In this document: one piece after another, positions 16,795 to 25,793 of the stretch
Layout of the letters: each line of letters opens with the position of its first letter
Numbering within the stretch: the stretch's first letter is position 1
Source of the DNA: an uncultured Burkholderiales bacterium
GTDB taxonomy: Bacteria; Pseudomonadota; Gammaproteobacteria; Burkholderiales; Burkholderiaceae_C
Direction of reading: 5' to 3'
NCBI GenBank assembly: GCA_903949285.1
Contig: CAJAYT010000129.1
Coordinates: 1 to 48,634 of the forward strand
DNA: 48,634 nt
Notes under the pieces: generated by a model
Told to the model about the DNA's origin: nothing
The model's input: the letters and a program-made list of their open reading frames with translations, nothing else
The model's database searches: none
Made by a program: the position numbers and the translations under genes

Positions 16795-17130
16795 TCACTT
16801 TACTCTCTGGTTCATAGCGCCTCGGAATTGACCGCCGCGCTCGATTTCAAGCTCTGAGTAATCCAAATTACCAGAAACCTTACCCGTACTGTGAATCAAT
16901 AAGTGGTGTTGACAGGAAATATCCTCATGCAACTCCCCGTAGACATCCATCTCTCTGGCTTTTACTTTGCCAGAGACATGCCCTGCCCGACCAATTTGCA
17001 GATCATCTGCAACAAGTTCACCGCTGACTTTGCCGTGAATCGTAACTTTACCGGGTGCGGTAATTGAGCCAGTGAAGACAACGCCCTCACCAATAAATAA
17101 GTTGTTTTTAACGGGATCCATATCTGCCAT
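16795..17130 (-). CDS. Bactofilin (polymer-forming cytoskeletal protein)
   Basis: Small beta-helical scaffold protein of 111 residues. The repeating short-strand pattern (GSITAPGKVTIHGKVSGEL, LQIGRAGHVSGKVKAREM, LLIHSTGKVSGNLDYSELEIERGG) is characteristic of bactofilins, which polymerise without nucleotide at the inner membrane and act in cell shape, stalks or cell-wall enzyme placement. The ATG at 17130 (MADMDP) has GAGG seven bases upstream; a further TTG at 17148 is less likely. No M23 peptidase partner, often next to bactofilins, is found here. Confidence 0.92.
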   Translation of the reverse strand: MADMDPVKNNLFIGEGVVFTGSITAPGKVTIHGKVSGELVADDLQIGRAGHVSGKVKAREMDVYGELHEDISCQHHLLIHSTGKVSGNLDYSELEIERGGQFRGAMNQRVK

Positions 17131-17258
17131 ATCCAAGCCTCGTTTCAAGATGTTGGGAATTATACGAAATTATTCGAGTAGAACTAAAAACCGTTGTTAA
17201 ATTAACAAGTTACCGGCGGAATTTAGACCAAAGCGTGAGCTTTTTAACCCCTAGGAGC

Positions 17259-17552
17259 CTAGACTGACTCAATAATGCGGATATCGCGCTCCACATTACC
17301 GGTGCCAAGCGCTTTGAGCGCCTCTTTGTATGCAGGGCTAGAGTATGCAGCCTCAGCCTGCGCTACGCTTTCAAATTCCACCAAAACGGTACGCTGGAGC
17401 AGACCACCCTCTTTAGCTACTGCGGGTATACCTCGTGCTAAGAACTTACCCCCCGCGGCTAATAATGCAGGACCGGCCAAAGCGCCGTAGGCTGCTAAAG
17501 CATCAGGGTTGCTGATTGATTTGTAAGTACTGATCCAGTAAGCTTTTGCCAT
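17259..17552 (-). CDS. DUF1330 domain-containing protein
   Basis: 97-residue protein of the dimeric alpha+beta-barrel class. Family marks are the start KAYWISTYKSISNPDALAAY, GGKFLARG, and VEFESVAQAEAAYSSPAYKEA. No catalytic activity is established for the family. ATG at 17552 with GGAG nine bases upstream. It is divergent from the secreted CMD-family gene with only 49 bases between starts, so the two promoters must overlap and the genes may be co-regulated. Confidence 0.93.
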   Translation of the reverse strand: MAKAYWISTYKSISNPDALAAYGALAGPALLAAGGKFLARGIPAVAKEGGLLQRTVLVEFESVAQAEAAYSSPAYKEALKALGTGNVERDIRIIESV

Positions 17553-17601
17553 GCCGTTTTCTCCAAGTAAACTTTAAACCCAATCATATCAAGGAGTATC
17601 G

Positions 17602-18306
17602 ATGTTTAGCGCCCATACTAAGACAAACCCTCAGCAAAAACAGCTGAACAATTCAAAAACATGGGTAGCGATAGTGATTGTCCATGCCTTGACTCTTTGT
17701 GCAACTATGCTCACACCTACGCACGCAAGCGCCCAAGAGGACTTGAGACGCTTTAAGCTCCTCAAATCCGAGGAGCTCTCGCCAGAGCAGGCCAAGTTAG
17801 CCCAGTCCATCCGAAGCGGCCCAAGATCCACCACGGGGAGCACCGCAACGCAGGAGAACGCACCTCTTGGAAGCCCCTTTAACGTCTGGCTTAGAAGTCC
17901 AGAGATTGGCGATAGCATCCAAAAGCTAGGATCTCAAATTAGGTTCAATAGCTCCTTGCCCGCAAGACTCAATGAGTTTGCAATTTTAATTACAGCGCAG
18001 TACTGGGGAGCGCAGTATGAGTGGTTTGCACATCACCGCCTGGCCATGAAAGCGGGACTTAACCCTGACGTTGCTGAAGCGGTCAAAAACAACAAGCGCC
18101 CCCTCAACATGGCCGCTGAGGAAGCGGCTGTTTATGATTTCTCGACTGAGTTGCACTTAACCCATTTTGTCAGTGATAAAACGTATCAACAAGCGCTAGG
18201 CCTTTTTGGTGAAAAAGGAGTCACCGATTTAATAGCAGTCAATGGTTATTATGATTTAGTGTCTATGACTTTAAACGTGGACAGAACGCCAGTACCTGCC
18301 AATTAA
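17602..18306 (+). CDS. Secreted carboxymuconolactone decarboxylase (CMD) family protein, copy 1
   Basis: 234-residue protein with a signal peptide (VAIVIVHALTLCATMLTP, cleavage near ASAQ) and an AhpD/CMD-like helical domain. The core reads PARLNEFAILITAQYWGAQYEWFAHHRLAMKAGL, followed by KRPLNMAAEEAAVYDFSTEL. AhpD-type enzymes use a CxxC; here there is none, only the EWFAHH glutamate/histidine set, as in cytosolic gamma-CMD-like proteins. Export of a CMD-fold protein is unusual. Start chosen for AAGGAG five bases before the ATG. A paralogue with the same architecture is at 38494-39183. Likely periplasmic; function unknown. Confidence 0.88.
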   Translation: MFSAHTKTNPQQKQLNNSKTWVAIVIVHALTLCATMLTPTHASAQEDLRRFKLLKSEELSPEQAKLAQSIRSGPRSTTGSTATQENAPLGSPFNVWLRSPEIGDSIQKLGSQIRFNSSLPARLNEFAILITAQYWGAQYEWFAHHRLAMKAGLNPDVAEAVKNNKRPLNMAAEEAAVYDFSTELHLTHFVSDKTYQQALGLFGEKGVTDLIAVNGYYDLVSMTLNVDRTPVPAN

Positions 18307-18334
18307 ATAAAATCCGCTTAAGCAAAACGCGGCA

Positions 18335-20395
18335 TCAGCCCATTAAAAGCTGACACAGATCAGCTCCAACTTGGCCCAGAGGCGCTGCCCACTCACTCGG
18401 TACAGTTTGTCTGAAGATCTTGGCTGAGGCATATCCGTAAACTGGGTCTTGTACAACCTGCCAACGCCAGTCTGAGGTAAACGGTAAAACGACCCAAGTT
18501 TTAACGCCTAAAGCCCCAGCCATGTGGGCTGTGGTGTTGTCGATGCTGATCACCAAGTCGCATCCACAAATGAGCTGCGATAAACGCTCCAAATCATGTT
18601 CGGCATCCAACGATTGGATGCTGTGAACGCGGACTGCGCAGTGATCCTCAGCGAGCTTAATTTCCTCTGCTATGTCTGAGTACTGCAAACTCACCCACCT
18701 GATACGCTTGGTCCTCAATGCGTTACGCGCTGATGGGTCAGCCTCCAACAAAGAATTGATTCCTCTGTGTACTTGCTCCATGAGTTCACTTAGGGCTAGA
18801 CTTCTTTTAGCACCACTTTTGGGGTTTAAACTCTTCCAAGAAACACCAATCACAAAATCAGTAAATGGGGTGCCTTCACTTTGTGAGCTGTGAAGATCCC
18901 TCTCCAACAACTCAGCAATCAAAGAGTGCCTCAACTCAGTAACCCGGCCTGGCTCACACCGCAAATAAGCAGCGGTTTTGACTGCGCCTGGGAACTTACT
19001 AAATTTGGCAAGGCTTGCGATAGGAATGTGCGCATCAAAATCTTGATCCGTTAACTGCGTTACATCAGAGATAAACTCAATATTTGGAAATGAATAACTA
19101 AATATCGGTATCAGCCTTGCATCAATACGAACTATAACTTTTTGTACAAAAGACGAGAGCAATCGGATCAAGGGCAAAAAGCGCGCAAAGTAAATATCAT
19201 CTCCAACACCTTGTTCATTCCAGACCAACAACCGCAGCGACTTCGAACTTGAAGGGTGTATGCTAGGGGTAGCGGGTGACTCCGCCCCCAACAAGGACGG
19301 CTCCCACAAGGGTTGGCTGGTGTGAAGCACTTGGCGCGCGTATTCAGGTGTTGCCCATCTCCATTCATACTCTTGAAATCCAGATTCAAACTGGCCTTCA
19401 CCCAACATCAGCAGAGCCTTGTTTAAATGTGCTTGAGCAAAACTAGGCTCTAGTTGAATGGCCCTTTGATACTCCCTAAGGGCTTCATCAAAAAGCCCAC
19501 TCTCCTGGTATACATTCCCTAGGTTAGAGTGCGCTTGTGCGTAGTCCGCTTTATACACAAGCGCTTGTTCAAAGTCTGCAGTTGCCTTATCCCAGTGGCC
19601 TAAGTATTTATAGACATTACCTCTGTTGTTCAAAAGCTCGGGGTTATGGGGGTCTAACTCAAGAGCCTCGCTAAAACTCTCCAAGGCCTCCTTATTTCTA
19701 TGCAGTTCAACCAGAGCGAGTCCTCTGCCCCTATGTGCGTGCAAGGTAGTGGTCAGCAGATTTTGCTCGCGCCCTAAGCTGAGCAAGTGGGTAAATTGAT
19801 CCAAGGCATCCTGTGCACGCCCCATCTCCAGCAGTGTCCCAGCCTTGTTGGCCACACCTTGTACAAAATGCGGTGCTACTTGAATGGCCATATCAAAATA
19901 AGACACCGCCGCCTCTAAATCACCCAAGTTAACACAGGCAATCCCAGCGTTACTCAAGAGTTGGGGATGTTTTGTATCTAACTGGGCTGCTAAGTTGTAG
20001 CGAACCAAAGCTTCGTTGTACCTACCCAACTCCAAAAATATATTACCCTGGTTGTACAACGCATTAAAGTGCGAGGGATCGAAATAGATGCACGTCTCGT
20101 AACACTTAATGGCTTCTTGCCAATCGGCCTTACTCTCAAGTGCAAATCCTTTCAAAAAATAAAGTTCTGCACTTGTTGAGGGTTGGCTTTGGTTTTTAGA
20201 GTACTCCTGTATGAAAGTAAGTGCTTGATGTGTGTCGCCCTTTGCGCACAATGCCTTAGCGAGGCCTAAAAGCACGCTCAGTTCGTTTGGATAACGCACG
20301 AATAAGTCACGGTAAAGCGCCAAAGCCTCCTCAACCTGAGAGCTTGCTAGCAGGTGCGTCGCACGCGCGAGATTCGACGCTAGATCATTGGGCAT
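18335..20395 (-). CDS. TPR protein with C-terminal GT-B glycosyltransferase-like domain
   Basis: About 686 residues. Roughly the first 340 are tandem tetratricopeptide repeats (for example HFNALYNQGNIFLELGRYNEALV and YAQAHSNLGNVYQESGLFDEALREY patterns). After a linker comes a GT9/GT41-like region: VWNEQGVGDDIYFARFLPLI, GVSWKSLNPKSGAKRS, then the C-terminal donor-site segment ISIDNTTAHMAGALGVKTW and DWRWQV. Similar TPR-GT proteins are putative protein O-glycosyltransferases. No signal peptide. The ATG at 20395 is chosen over an in-frame TTG at 20425; neither has a good ribosome site. It follows the RIO kinase gene by 51 bases and is probably cotranscribed. Confidence 0.88.
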   Translation of the reverse strand: MPNDLASNLARATHLLASSQVEEALALYRDLFVRYPNELSVLLGLAKALCAKGDTHQALTFIQEYSKNQSQPSTSAELYFLKGFALESKADWQEAIKCYETCIYFDPSHFNALYNQGNIFLELGRYNEALVRYNLAAQLDTKHPQLLSNAGIACVNLGDLEAAVSYFDMAIQVAPHFVQGVANKAGTLLEMGRAQDALDQFTHLLSLGREQNLLTTTLHAHRGRGLALVELHRNKEALESFSEALELDPHNPELLNNRGNVYKYLGHWDKATADFEQALVYKADYAQAHSNLGNVYQESGLFDEALREYQRAIQLEPSFAQAHLNKALLMLGEGQFESGFQEYEWRWATPEYARQVLHTSQPLWEPSLLGAESPATPSIHPSSSKSLRLLVWNEQGVGDDIYFARFLPLIRLLSSFVQKVIVRIDARLIPIFSYSFPNIEFISDVTQLTDQDFDAHIPIASLAKFSKFPGAVKTAAYLRCEPGRVTELRHSLIAELLERDLHSSQSEGTPFTDFVIGVSWKSLNPKSGAKRSLALSELMEQVHRGINSLLEADPSARNALRTKRIRWVSLQYSDIAEEIKLAEDHCAVRVHSIQSLDAEHDLERLSQLICGCDLVISIDNTTAHMAGALGVKTWVVLPFTSDWRWQVVQDPVYGYASAKIFRQTVPSEWAAPLGQVGADLCQLLMG

Positions 20396-20446
20396 AGAAA
20401 AAATTGTGAAACAAAGTTCATCCAAATCATTTGAAGGCGACGCGGA

Positions 20447-21310
20447 TCAAACACGTTTACTCGCATAGTGTGCCTTAAGGCGCTCTCTGCGAGCCTCCTC
20501 TGTCGATTTGGCATCGTTAATTTCTCTGAATACACTACTCAAATCCGCTTTGCGCTCTACGGTTTTAAAACGTCCGGTTAATACAGTCTCAGGTGTTAAC
20601 TCACCGCGTTGATACAGATCCCAAATTTCAGGGCCGTACTGGGTTGATAGGAGCGAGGGCGCAAACCGCCCAAAAAATACTCTTAAGTTATTAACGTCCC
20701 GCAGCAACATCCGCTGAGCATGGTTGTTACCGGCCGCGTCAACGGCCTGGGGCAGATCGATAATGACGGGGCCATCGGCGGCCATTAAGATATTGAACTC
20801 AGACAGATCGGCGTGCACAATACCTGCGCAGAGCATCAAAACCACTTGTTCAATTAACATGCCGTGAGCCCAAAGGGCTTGCTCGGTTGTGAAACTGGAA
20901 TCATTCAAACGCGGAGCTGCATCGCCGTGTGCATCCACCACCAACTCCATTAAGAGTACACCCTCAAAGAAGTTGTAGGGTTTGGGTACGCGCACACCTG
21001 CGTGGGCCAAACGGTATAGCGCGTCCACCTCCGCGCTTTGCCAAGCCGCCTCCTGTGACTCCCGGCCAAACTTAGTTCCCTTGGCCATTGCGCGGGCTTG
21101 ACGTGAATTTTTGACGCGACGATTTTCCGTATAGTCTACGGCTTGCCTGAAGCTGCGCTGTGTTGCCTCCTTAAAAACTTTAGCGCAGCGCACATCGTCA
21201 CCACACCTGACAACGTAAACCATGGCTTCTTTGCCACTCATCAATTGACGAATTACGCCATCAATAATGCCCTCCTCGACGAGGGCTTGTAGACGACTGG
21301 GTGCTTTCAA
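20447..21310 (-). CDS. RIO1-type atypical serine protein kinase
   Basis: 287-residue RIO-family kinase. The nucleotide loop is SGKEAMVY (25-32), the ATP lysine K44 in CAKVFKE, the catalytic loop HADLSEFN with D168 and N173, and the metal aspartate D185 in IIDLPQ, the RIO form of DFG. These residues are all intact. Bacterial RIO kinases are little studied. The start is a TTG at 21310 with AAGGA about eight bases upstream and no nearby ATG. Downstream is the TPR-glycosyltransferase gene and 42 bases upstream a thioesterase gene, giving a likely three-gene operon. Cytoplasmic. Confidence 0.93.
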   Translation of the reverse strand: MKAPSRLQALVEEGIIDGVIRQLMSGKEAMVYVVRCGDDVRCAKVFKEATQRSFRQAVDYTENRRVKNSRQARAMAKGTKFGRESQEAAWQSAEVDALYRLAHAGVRVPKPYNFFEGVLLMELVVDAHGDAAPRLNDSSFTTEQALWAHGMLIEQVVLMLCAGIVHADLSEFNILMAADGPVIIDLPQAVDAAGNNHAQRMLLRDVNNLRVFFGRFAPSLLSTQYGPEIWDLYQRGELTPETVLTGRFKTVERKADLSSVFREINDAKSTEEARRERLKAHYASKRV

Positions 21311-21352
21311 CTTCTTTATCCTTAAAAAATTATTGGGTAAAAGAACAATGCT

Positions 21353-21832
21353 TTAGGACAGGCTTGTGGCTTTGAATTGGTTTTGCGCCTGTATTCTTAA
21401 ATTCTTTCGAACCTGAGCGGCTTCGTTGCGTCTGATCTCCTCAGGTGTTTGAGGTACAAACTCAGCCACAGGAGTGGGCCGTCGATTATCGTCCACAGCA
21501 ATCATCGTGAAATAACAGCTGTTTACGTGGCGCTTCTCCTGTGTTCGAATGTTCTCTGCGACAACACGAATACCTACTTCCATCGAAGTCTTGCCCGTAT
21601 GGTTAACACTCGCGAGGAAGGTCACCATCTCACCCACATGTATGGGCTGGCGAAAGATCACTTGATCAACACTCATAGTGACGACATACCTGGCTGCATA
21701 ACGACTTGCGCAGGCGTAAGCAACCTCATCAAGTAGTTTAAGTATTGCACCGCCGTGCACATTGCCCGTGAAATTCGCCGTATCCGGCGTCATAAGCACT
21801 GTCATCGTTAATTGGTGCTGTGGAATATTCAT
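21353..21832 (-). CDS. Acyl-CoA thioesterase, YciA/hotdog family
   Basis: 159-residue hotdog thioesterase. The signature is NFTGNVHGGAILKLLDEVAYACASRY (nucleophile-side HGG and LDE), then TMSVDQVIFRQPIHVGEMV, VNHTGKTSMEVGIRV and the HVNSCYFTMIAVD strand. It hydrolyses acyl-CoA to free acid and CoA in the cytoplasm; chain-length preference is unknown. ATG at 21832. First gene of a probable operon with the RIO kinase. Distinct from the PaaI-like thioesterase near 1 kb. Confidence 0.93.
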   Translation of the reverse strand: MNIPQHQLTMTVLMTPDTANFTGNVHGGAILKLLDEVAYACASRYAARYVVTMSVDQVIFRQPIHVGEMVTFLASVNHTGKTSMEVGIRVVAENIRTQEKRHVNSCYFTMIAVDDNRRPTPVAEFVPQTPEEIRRNEAAQVRKNLRIQAQNQFKATSLS

Positions 21833-21914
21833 GAATAATTTGGCTTAAATATTAATGTATTGCAAAGGAAATGATCGGCAAACTGAGTGAACCTAATGTA
21901 GCAGGAGTATTGGC

Positions 21915-22091
21915 TTAAATTGGACGAAGCACGCCCCCATAAATGGGTCCAAACAAAAACCCAATTAAATAAAGTATCTTTATCCCTTTTTAACGATTAT
22001 CTTATTTTAACAAGAAACAATTTAGACCAGCACCTGCTATCCACAGTGACGCTATCGCGATTAAAATACTAGCCGGCGTTGCGTGCACCAC
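21915..22091 (-). pseudogene. Possible decayed small two-helix membrane protein gene
   Basis: In one minus-strand frame two hydrophobic helices are encoded in register: ASILIAIASLWIAGAGLNC and IKILYLIGFLFGPIYGG, then VLRPI and a stop. Between them are two in-frame TAA codons (22001-22003 and 21989-21991), so no intact product can be made. A GTG pair near 22091 could have been the start. The gap between the thioesterase and the plus-strand gene at 22118 is otherwise empty. This may be a broken small inner-membrane protein gene or chance hydrophobic reading of AT-rich DNA. Confidence 0.3.
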
Positions 22092-22117
22092 CGATTTTCA
22101 TAACTTAGAGGTCCTTC

Positions 22118-23110
22118 ATGTCCCGATTAAAACTTAGTTTCGCCTGTTGGAATTATGACCGTACACGCCCGCTATTAGACGGCAGAGTCCAATGCGACGG
22201 AATTGACCTCAATTACCTTAACCTACCCGTTGAGGAAACTTTTTTTAGAATGGCGAGGTATCAAGAGTTTGATGTTGCCGAGATGTCTTTGTCTTCTTAC
22301 TGCGTCTCGATGAACAAAGCGGACAAACCTTTCATCGCTATTCCCGTTTTCCCGTCTCGCTATTTCAGACACTCCTGCATTTATATCAATGCAGCAAGCG
22401 GCATCAAAGAGCCCAAAGATTTGATCGGCAAGAGAATAGCCAGTCCCGAGTATCAAATGACCGCACCGGTCTGGATAAGAGGTATCTTATCGGATCACTA
22501 CCAAGTCCCGATCGATGCTCAGCCCTATCTCTTTGGCGGAGAGGAGGAGACCGGGCGAATTGAGAAACTTAAGCTCGAATTGCCAGCGAATATCAAAGTG
22601 CACCCTATACAAGCGCACCAAACCCTGTCCCAGATGTTATACGACGGCGAATTAGACGCCCTCTACACAGCACGCATGCCCTCCTCTTTCTTAAAAGGGG
22701 ACGGACGGGTCAAACGACTCTTTGAGAACTATCCAGAAGTAGAGCTCAACTACTACAGAGAAACTCAAATTTTTCCCATCATGCACACCATCGTGATCAA
22801 ACGCGAGGTCTATGAATCAAACCGCTGGATTGCGCAGTCTCTCACCAAAGCCTTCTATGAAGCCCAACGAATCGTTTATGCTGACTTTGCAGAAACTGCA
22901 GCACTAAAAACAATGTTGCCTTGGTTACCCGCTCACGTAGATGCGACCAGGAAAGAGTTTGGAGATGATTGGTGGCCTTACGGTCTTGAGAAGAACCTTA
23001 AAACGCTAGATACCTTTACGCGCTACCACTTGGAGCAAGGGCTTTCCAAGCAAAAGTTAAACCCGGCGGATCTTTTTGCACCGGAATCATTAGAGGCTTT
23101 CAAAATCTAA
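22118..23110 (+). CDS. 4,5-dihydroxyphthalate decarboxylase-like / type II solute-binding-fold protein
   Basis: 330-residue protein with the type II periplasmic-binding-protein fold seen in PhtD-like 4,5-dihydroxyphthalate decarboxylases and related ABC receptors. Typical segments are LSFACWNYDRTRPLLDGRV, FDVAEMSLSSY, FIAIPVFPSRYFRHSCIYIN, KRIASPEYQMTAPVWIRGIL and DALYTARMPSSF. No signal peptide, so cytoplasmic, which favours an enzyme over a receptor. AGAGG seven bases before the ATG. It faces the livF gene (17 bases between stops). Whether it is a decarboxylase here is not provable: the family is broadly mis-annotated. Confidence 0.85.
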   Translation: MSRLKLSFACWNYDRTRPLLDGRVQCDGIDLNYLNLPVEETFFRMARYQEFDVAEMSLSSYCVSMNKADKPFIAIPVFPSRYFRHSCIYINAASGIKEPKDLIGKRIASPEYQMTAPVWIRGILSDHYQVPIDAQPYLFGGEEETGRIEKLKLELPANIKVHPIQAHQTLSQMLYDGELDALYTARMPSSFLKGDGRVKRLFENYPEVELNYYRETQIFPIMHTIVIKREVYESNRWIAQSLTKAFYEAQRIVYADFAETAALKTMLPWLPAHVDATRKEFGDDWWPYGLEKNLKTLDTFTRYHLEQGLSKQKLNPADLFAPESLEAFKI

Positions 23111-23127
23111 GCCCCTTAGCACGTATA

Positions 23128-23898
23128 TTAGAGACTTGATTTGGGCAGCCCCAGGTATGTGTTGATGATTCTGGGATCGTTTATGAGCTCTGATGATGGT
23201 CCGTGCAAGGTGATTCGACCGTTCTCGAGCAGATAAGCGTAGTCAGACACTTGCAGTGCTGCCCGGGCGTTTTGTTCTATCAACAAAATTGCTGCTCCTG
23301 TATCTCTCAAAGACGCAATCACCTTGAATACCTCTTTGGTTATTCTCGGAGCCAGCCCCAAACTGGGCTCATCTAGCATTAGAAGTTTTGGCTCAGACAT
23401 GAGTGCTCTTGCAATGGCGAGCATCTGTCGCTCGCCGCCCGAAAGCGTTCCGGCCAGTTGATTGCGCCGCTCAAAGAGTCGGGGAAAGATCTGAAATAGA
23501 GCTTCCATTTTCCCTTGAGCGTATTGCCGACCCAAGGTCAGTTTGGTGTACCCCCCCAAGCGCAAGTTGTCCTCAACACTCAAGGTCGTAAAGAGTTCGC
23601 GTTTCTCAGGAACCAAACTCAGTCCCAGCTGCACTCTATCCGCAGTGCTGAGATCGGTCACAAAAGAGTGCATCCAAGTTACGCTTCCACTTTGCGCAGG
23701 TAGTAATCCCATCAAGGCATTTAACAAAGTACTCTTGCCAGCACCGTTGGGTCCAATCACGCTCACAATCTGACCCGAGTGCAAACTCAAGTTTATATCT
23801 TCAAGTGCGCTTACCAAACCGTAGCAGACACTGAAACCCTCGACCCGTAACTCGGCTATGTCTGTTGCGCTGCCCGCTTGGTGATTTAAAGCGTTCAA
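23128..23898 (-). CDS. livF: Branched-chain-amino-acid-type ABC transporter ATPase LivF
   Basis: 256-residue ABC ATPase. Walker [10 protein letters not shown] at 49-57, signature LSGGERQ at 152-158, Walker B LLMLDEP at 172-178 and the H-loop region replaced by the LivF-typical LLIEQN. Last gene of a Liv-type operon (receptor, LivH, LivM-LivG fusion, LivF). The start is a TTG whose last bases overlap the preceding TGA stop (TTGA, 4-bp overlap), so translation is coupled. The operon moves an amino acid, amide or aromatic/organic acid; the family is too broad to say which. Confidence 0.95.
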   Translation of the reverse strand: MNALNHQAGSATDIAELRVEGFSVCYGLVSALEDINLSLHSGQIVSVIGPNGAGKSTLLNALMGLLPAQSGSVTWMHSFVTDLSTADRVQLGLSLVPEKRELFTTLSVEDNLRLGGYTKLTLGRQYAQGKMEALFQIFPRLFERRNQLAGTLSGGERQMLAIARALMSEPKLLMLDEPSLGLAPRITKEVFKVIASLRDTGAAILLIEQNARAALQVSDYAYLLENGRITLHGPSSELINDPRIINTYLGLPKSSL

Positions 23899-25793
23899 TC
23901 GATACCTCCCAGATACGCCTCAATGACTAAAGGGTTGTCTCTGACCTGAGCGGGGCTGCCGTGAGCAATAGGATTGCCAAATTCCATCACAACCAACTCA
24001 TCCACCAAGCCCATCACGAAATCCATATCATGCTCAACAATTAAAACACTGATTCCACACTCAGCACTTAAGTACTTTAATGTGCGTTGCAACTCTTGCT
24101 TCTCAAAATGTCTCAACCCTGCAGCAGGCTCATCAAGCAATAATAGTATGGGATCAGATGCCAAGGCCCTTGCGATCTCTAGCAGCCTTTGCTGCCCAAG
24201 CGACAGGGTGTCTGCAAGTTGCTGGGCGACGTCTTGAAGCCCAACGAGACGCAGACACTCTTGCCCTATCTCTCTTAAGGCCAACTCCTCGGCTTGGTTG
24301 AACCTGAAAATAGCGCCTAACCAAGTGGAGTGTGCGCGTGTATGTGCCCCTATCAATACATTATCCAAGACGCTCATCTGCCCCATTAGGCGAACGTGCT
24401 GAAAGGATCGACCCATACCAAGCCTTGCGCGCATCCTAGCTGGTAGCGTTTGCACGGCATGTCCCAAAAATTCAATGCTCCCAGAGCTAAGGGGTAAAAC
24501 ACCACTAATCAAATTAAAAAGTGTGCTCTTGCCAGCACCGTTGGGCCCAATGAGGCCAACAATCTGAGAGGCCTTGACTTCAAAACCCACTGCGTTGACA
24601 GCCTTTAGACCTCCAAATGATTTGCATACCTCTTTTACCTTCAGTACAACTTGTCCACGCTGAGCTCTTGGCCTTGGAGGTAGCTTTGTGTTAACAGTGT
24701 TTGCAGTGTTTGCACTTAAACCTTTCGAGCCCGCGTTTATGGATAAGGAATTTAAGGCCGGTCCACTACCTTGCAAAGGCTTTTTCACGCCTGGGGGACG
24801 CAAGATGTTGCACAACCGAAGTAGAGGAGGACTTAAATTAACATCCACCCAGTACCAAATACCTTTGGGAGATTTTTGTAACAACGCGATCAATAAAATA
24901 CCAGATACGATCACCTCGTAATTACCGCTTTGACCCAGCAGCGCTGGCAAAATATTTTGAAGCCAATTGTTCAATAAAGTGATCACGATTGCACCAACCA
25001 CTGCTCCGCCGAGGTACCCCACTCCACCAACAACGGCCATGATTAAGTAGCCAATACCAGCTGTTAAATTAAATGCAGTCGGATTAACTGCGCGTTGCAA
25101 ATGCGCGTAAAGCCATCCCGAAAGTGCTGCTAACACAGCTGCCAAGATGAAGGCCAGTAACTTGTACTCCATGGTGGCAACACCACACGACTCTGCCATC
25201 AGAACACCGCCTTTGAGTGCCTTTAACACACGACCACTGCGGGAGTTGAGGAGGTGGTGCAACGCAACACAAGACCAGATAACGAATAACCAGATCAATA
25301 CAAAATTGTCCCGCCCCTGTGATAAGTCCATCCCCAAAAAAACAATAGATGGGATTCCTGTGATACCGTCAAATTTACCCAGATAGTCCAAATTACCGAA
25401 GAGATAAAACAAACTAATACCCCAAGCAATCGTGCACAAGGGTAGGAAATGACCAGACAAACCAAGCGTTATCCAACCCAAGCAATAGGCTGCAACAACT
25501 GTAATGGCAATACCCGCTAAAAGTCCGATCCAAGGTGACACCCCCCATACCGTTGACAAATAAGCGCTAGCGTAGGCACCTAAGCCCACAAACGCTGCTT
25601 GGCCAAATGAAGTCATGCCCGCGACCCCGGTTAATAAAACCAATCCTAGTGCTACCAAACCGTAGAGGCCAATGTAGTTTGCCAACGTTACCCAAAACTC
25701 AGGCAAGGGAGCGATGCGCAACAAAAACGCCAACACACTCACGACTAAACCAAGACGGACTGCGGGGGGGATCGAGAAATGAAGCAGATTCAA
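23895..25793 (-). CDS. Fused LivM permease - LivG ATPase of a Liv-type ABC transporter
   Basis: 632 residues joining two subunits normally encoded apart. Residues 1 to about 315 are LivM (hydrophobic helices, [24 protein letters not shown] motif, [13 protein letters not shown]). A linker of about 65 residues, rich in Ser/Asn/Pro, follows. Residues about 383-632 are LivG: Walker [10 protein letters not shown] at 416-424, LSLGQQR signature at 530-536, Walker B LLLLDEP at 550-556 and [10 protein letters not shown]. Frame and composition are continuous across the junction, so it is not a sequencing frameshift. The start is a TTG overlapping the livH stop by 4 bp. Fused forms are known in the family. 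Confidence 0.94.
   Translation of the reverse strand: MNLLHFSIPPAVRLGLVVSVLAFLLRIAPLPEFWVTLANYIGLYGLVALGLVLLTGVAGMTSFGQAAFVGLGAYASAYLSTVWGVSPWIGLLAGIAITVVAAYCLGWITLGLSGHFLPLCTIAWGISLFYLFGNLDYLGKFDGITGIPSIVFLGMDLSQGRDNFVLIWLFVIWSCVALHHLLNSRSGRVLKALKGGVLMAESCGVATMEYKLLAFILAAVLAALSGWLYAHLQRAVNPTAFNLTAGIGYLIMAVVGGVGYLGGAVVGAIVITLLNNWLQNILPALLGQSGNYEVIVSGILLIALLQKSPKGIWYWVDVNLSPPLLRLCNILRPPGVKKPLQGSGPALNSLSINAGSKGLSANTANTVNTKLPPRPRAQRGQVVLKVKEVCKSFGGLKAVNAVGFEVKASQIVGLIGPNGAGKSTLFNLISGVLPLSSGSIEFLGHAVQTLPARMRARLGMGRSFQHVRLMGQMSVLDNVLIGAHTRAHSTWLGAIFRFNQAEELALREIGQECLRLVGLQDVAQQLADTLSLGQQRLLEIARALASDPILLLLDEPAAGLRHFEKQELQRTLKYLSAECGISVLIVEHDMDFVMGLVDELVVMEFGNPIAHGSPAQVRDNPLVIEAYLGGID

Noticed and set aside
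17602..18306. Assignment as AhpD alkylhydroperoxidase
   Set aside because: The CxxC pair required for AhpD activity is absent; only the CMD fold and E/H residues are seen.
23895..25793. Possible frameshift or assembly artefact creating the LivM-LivG fusion
   Set aside because: A single continuous frame with a normal linker, and correct overlapping junctions on both sides; no sign of a lost stop.
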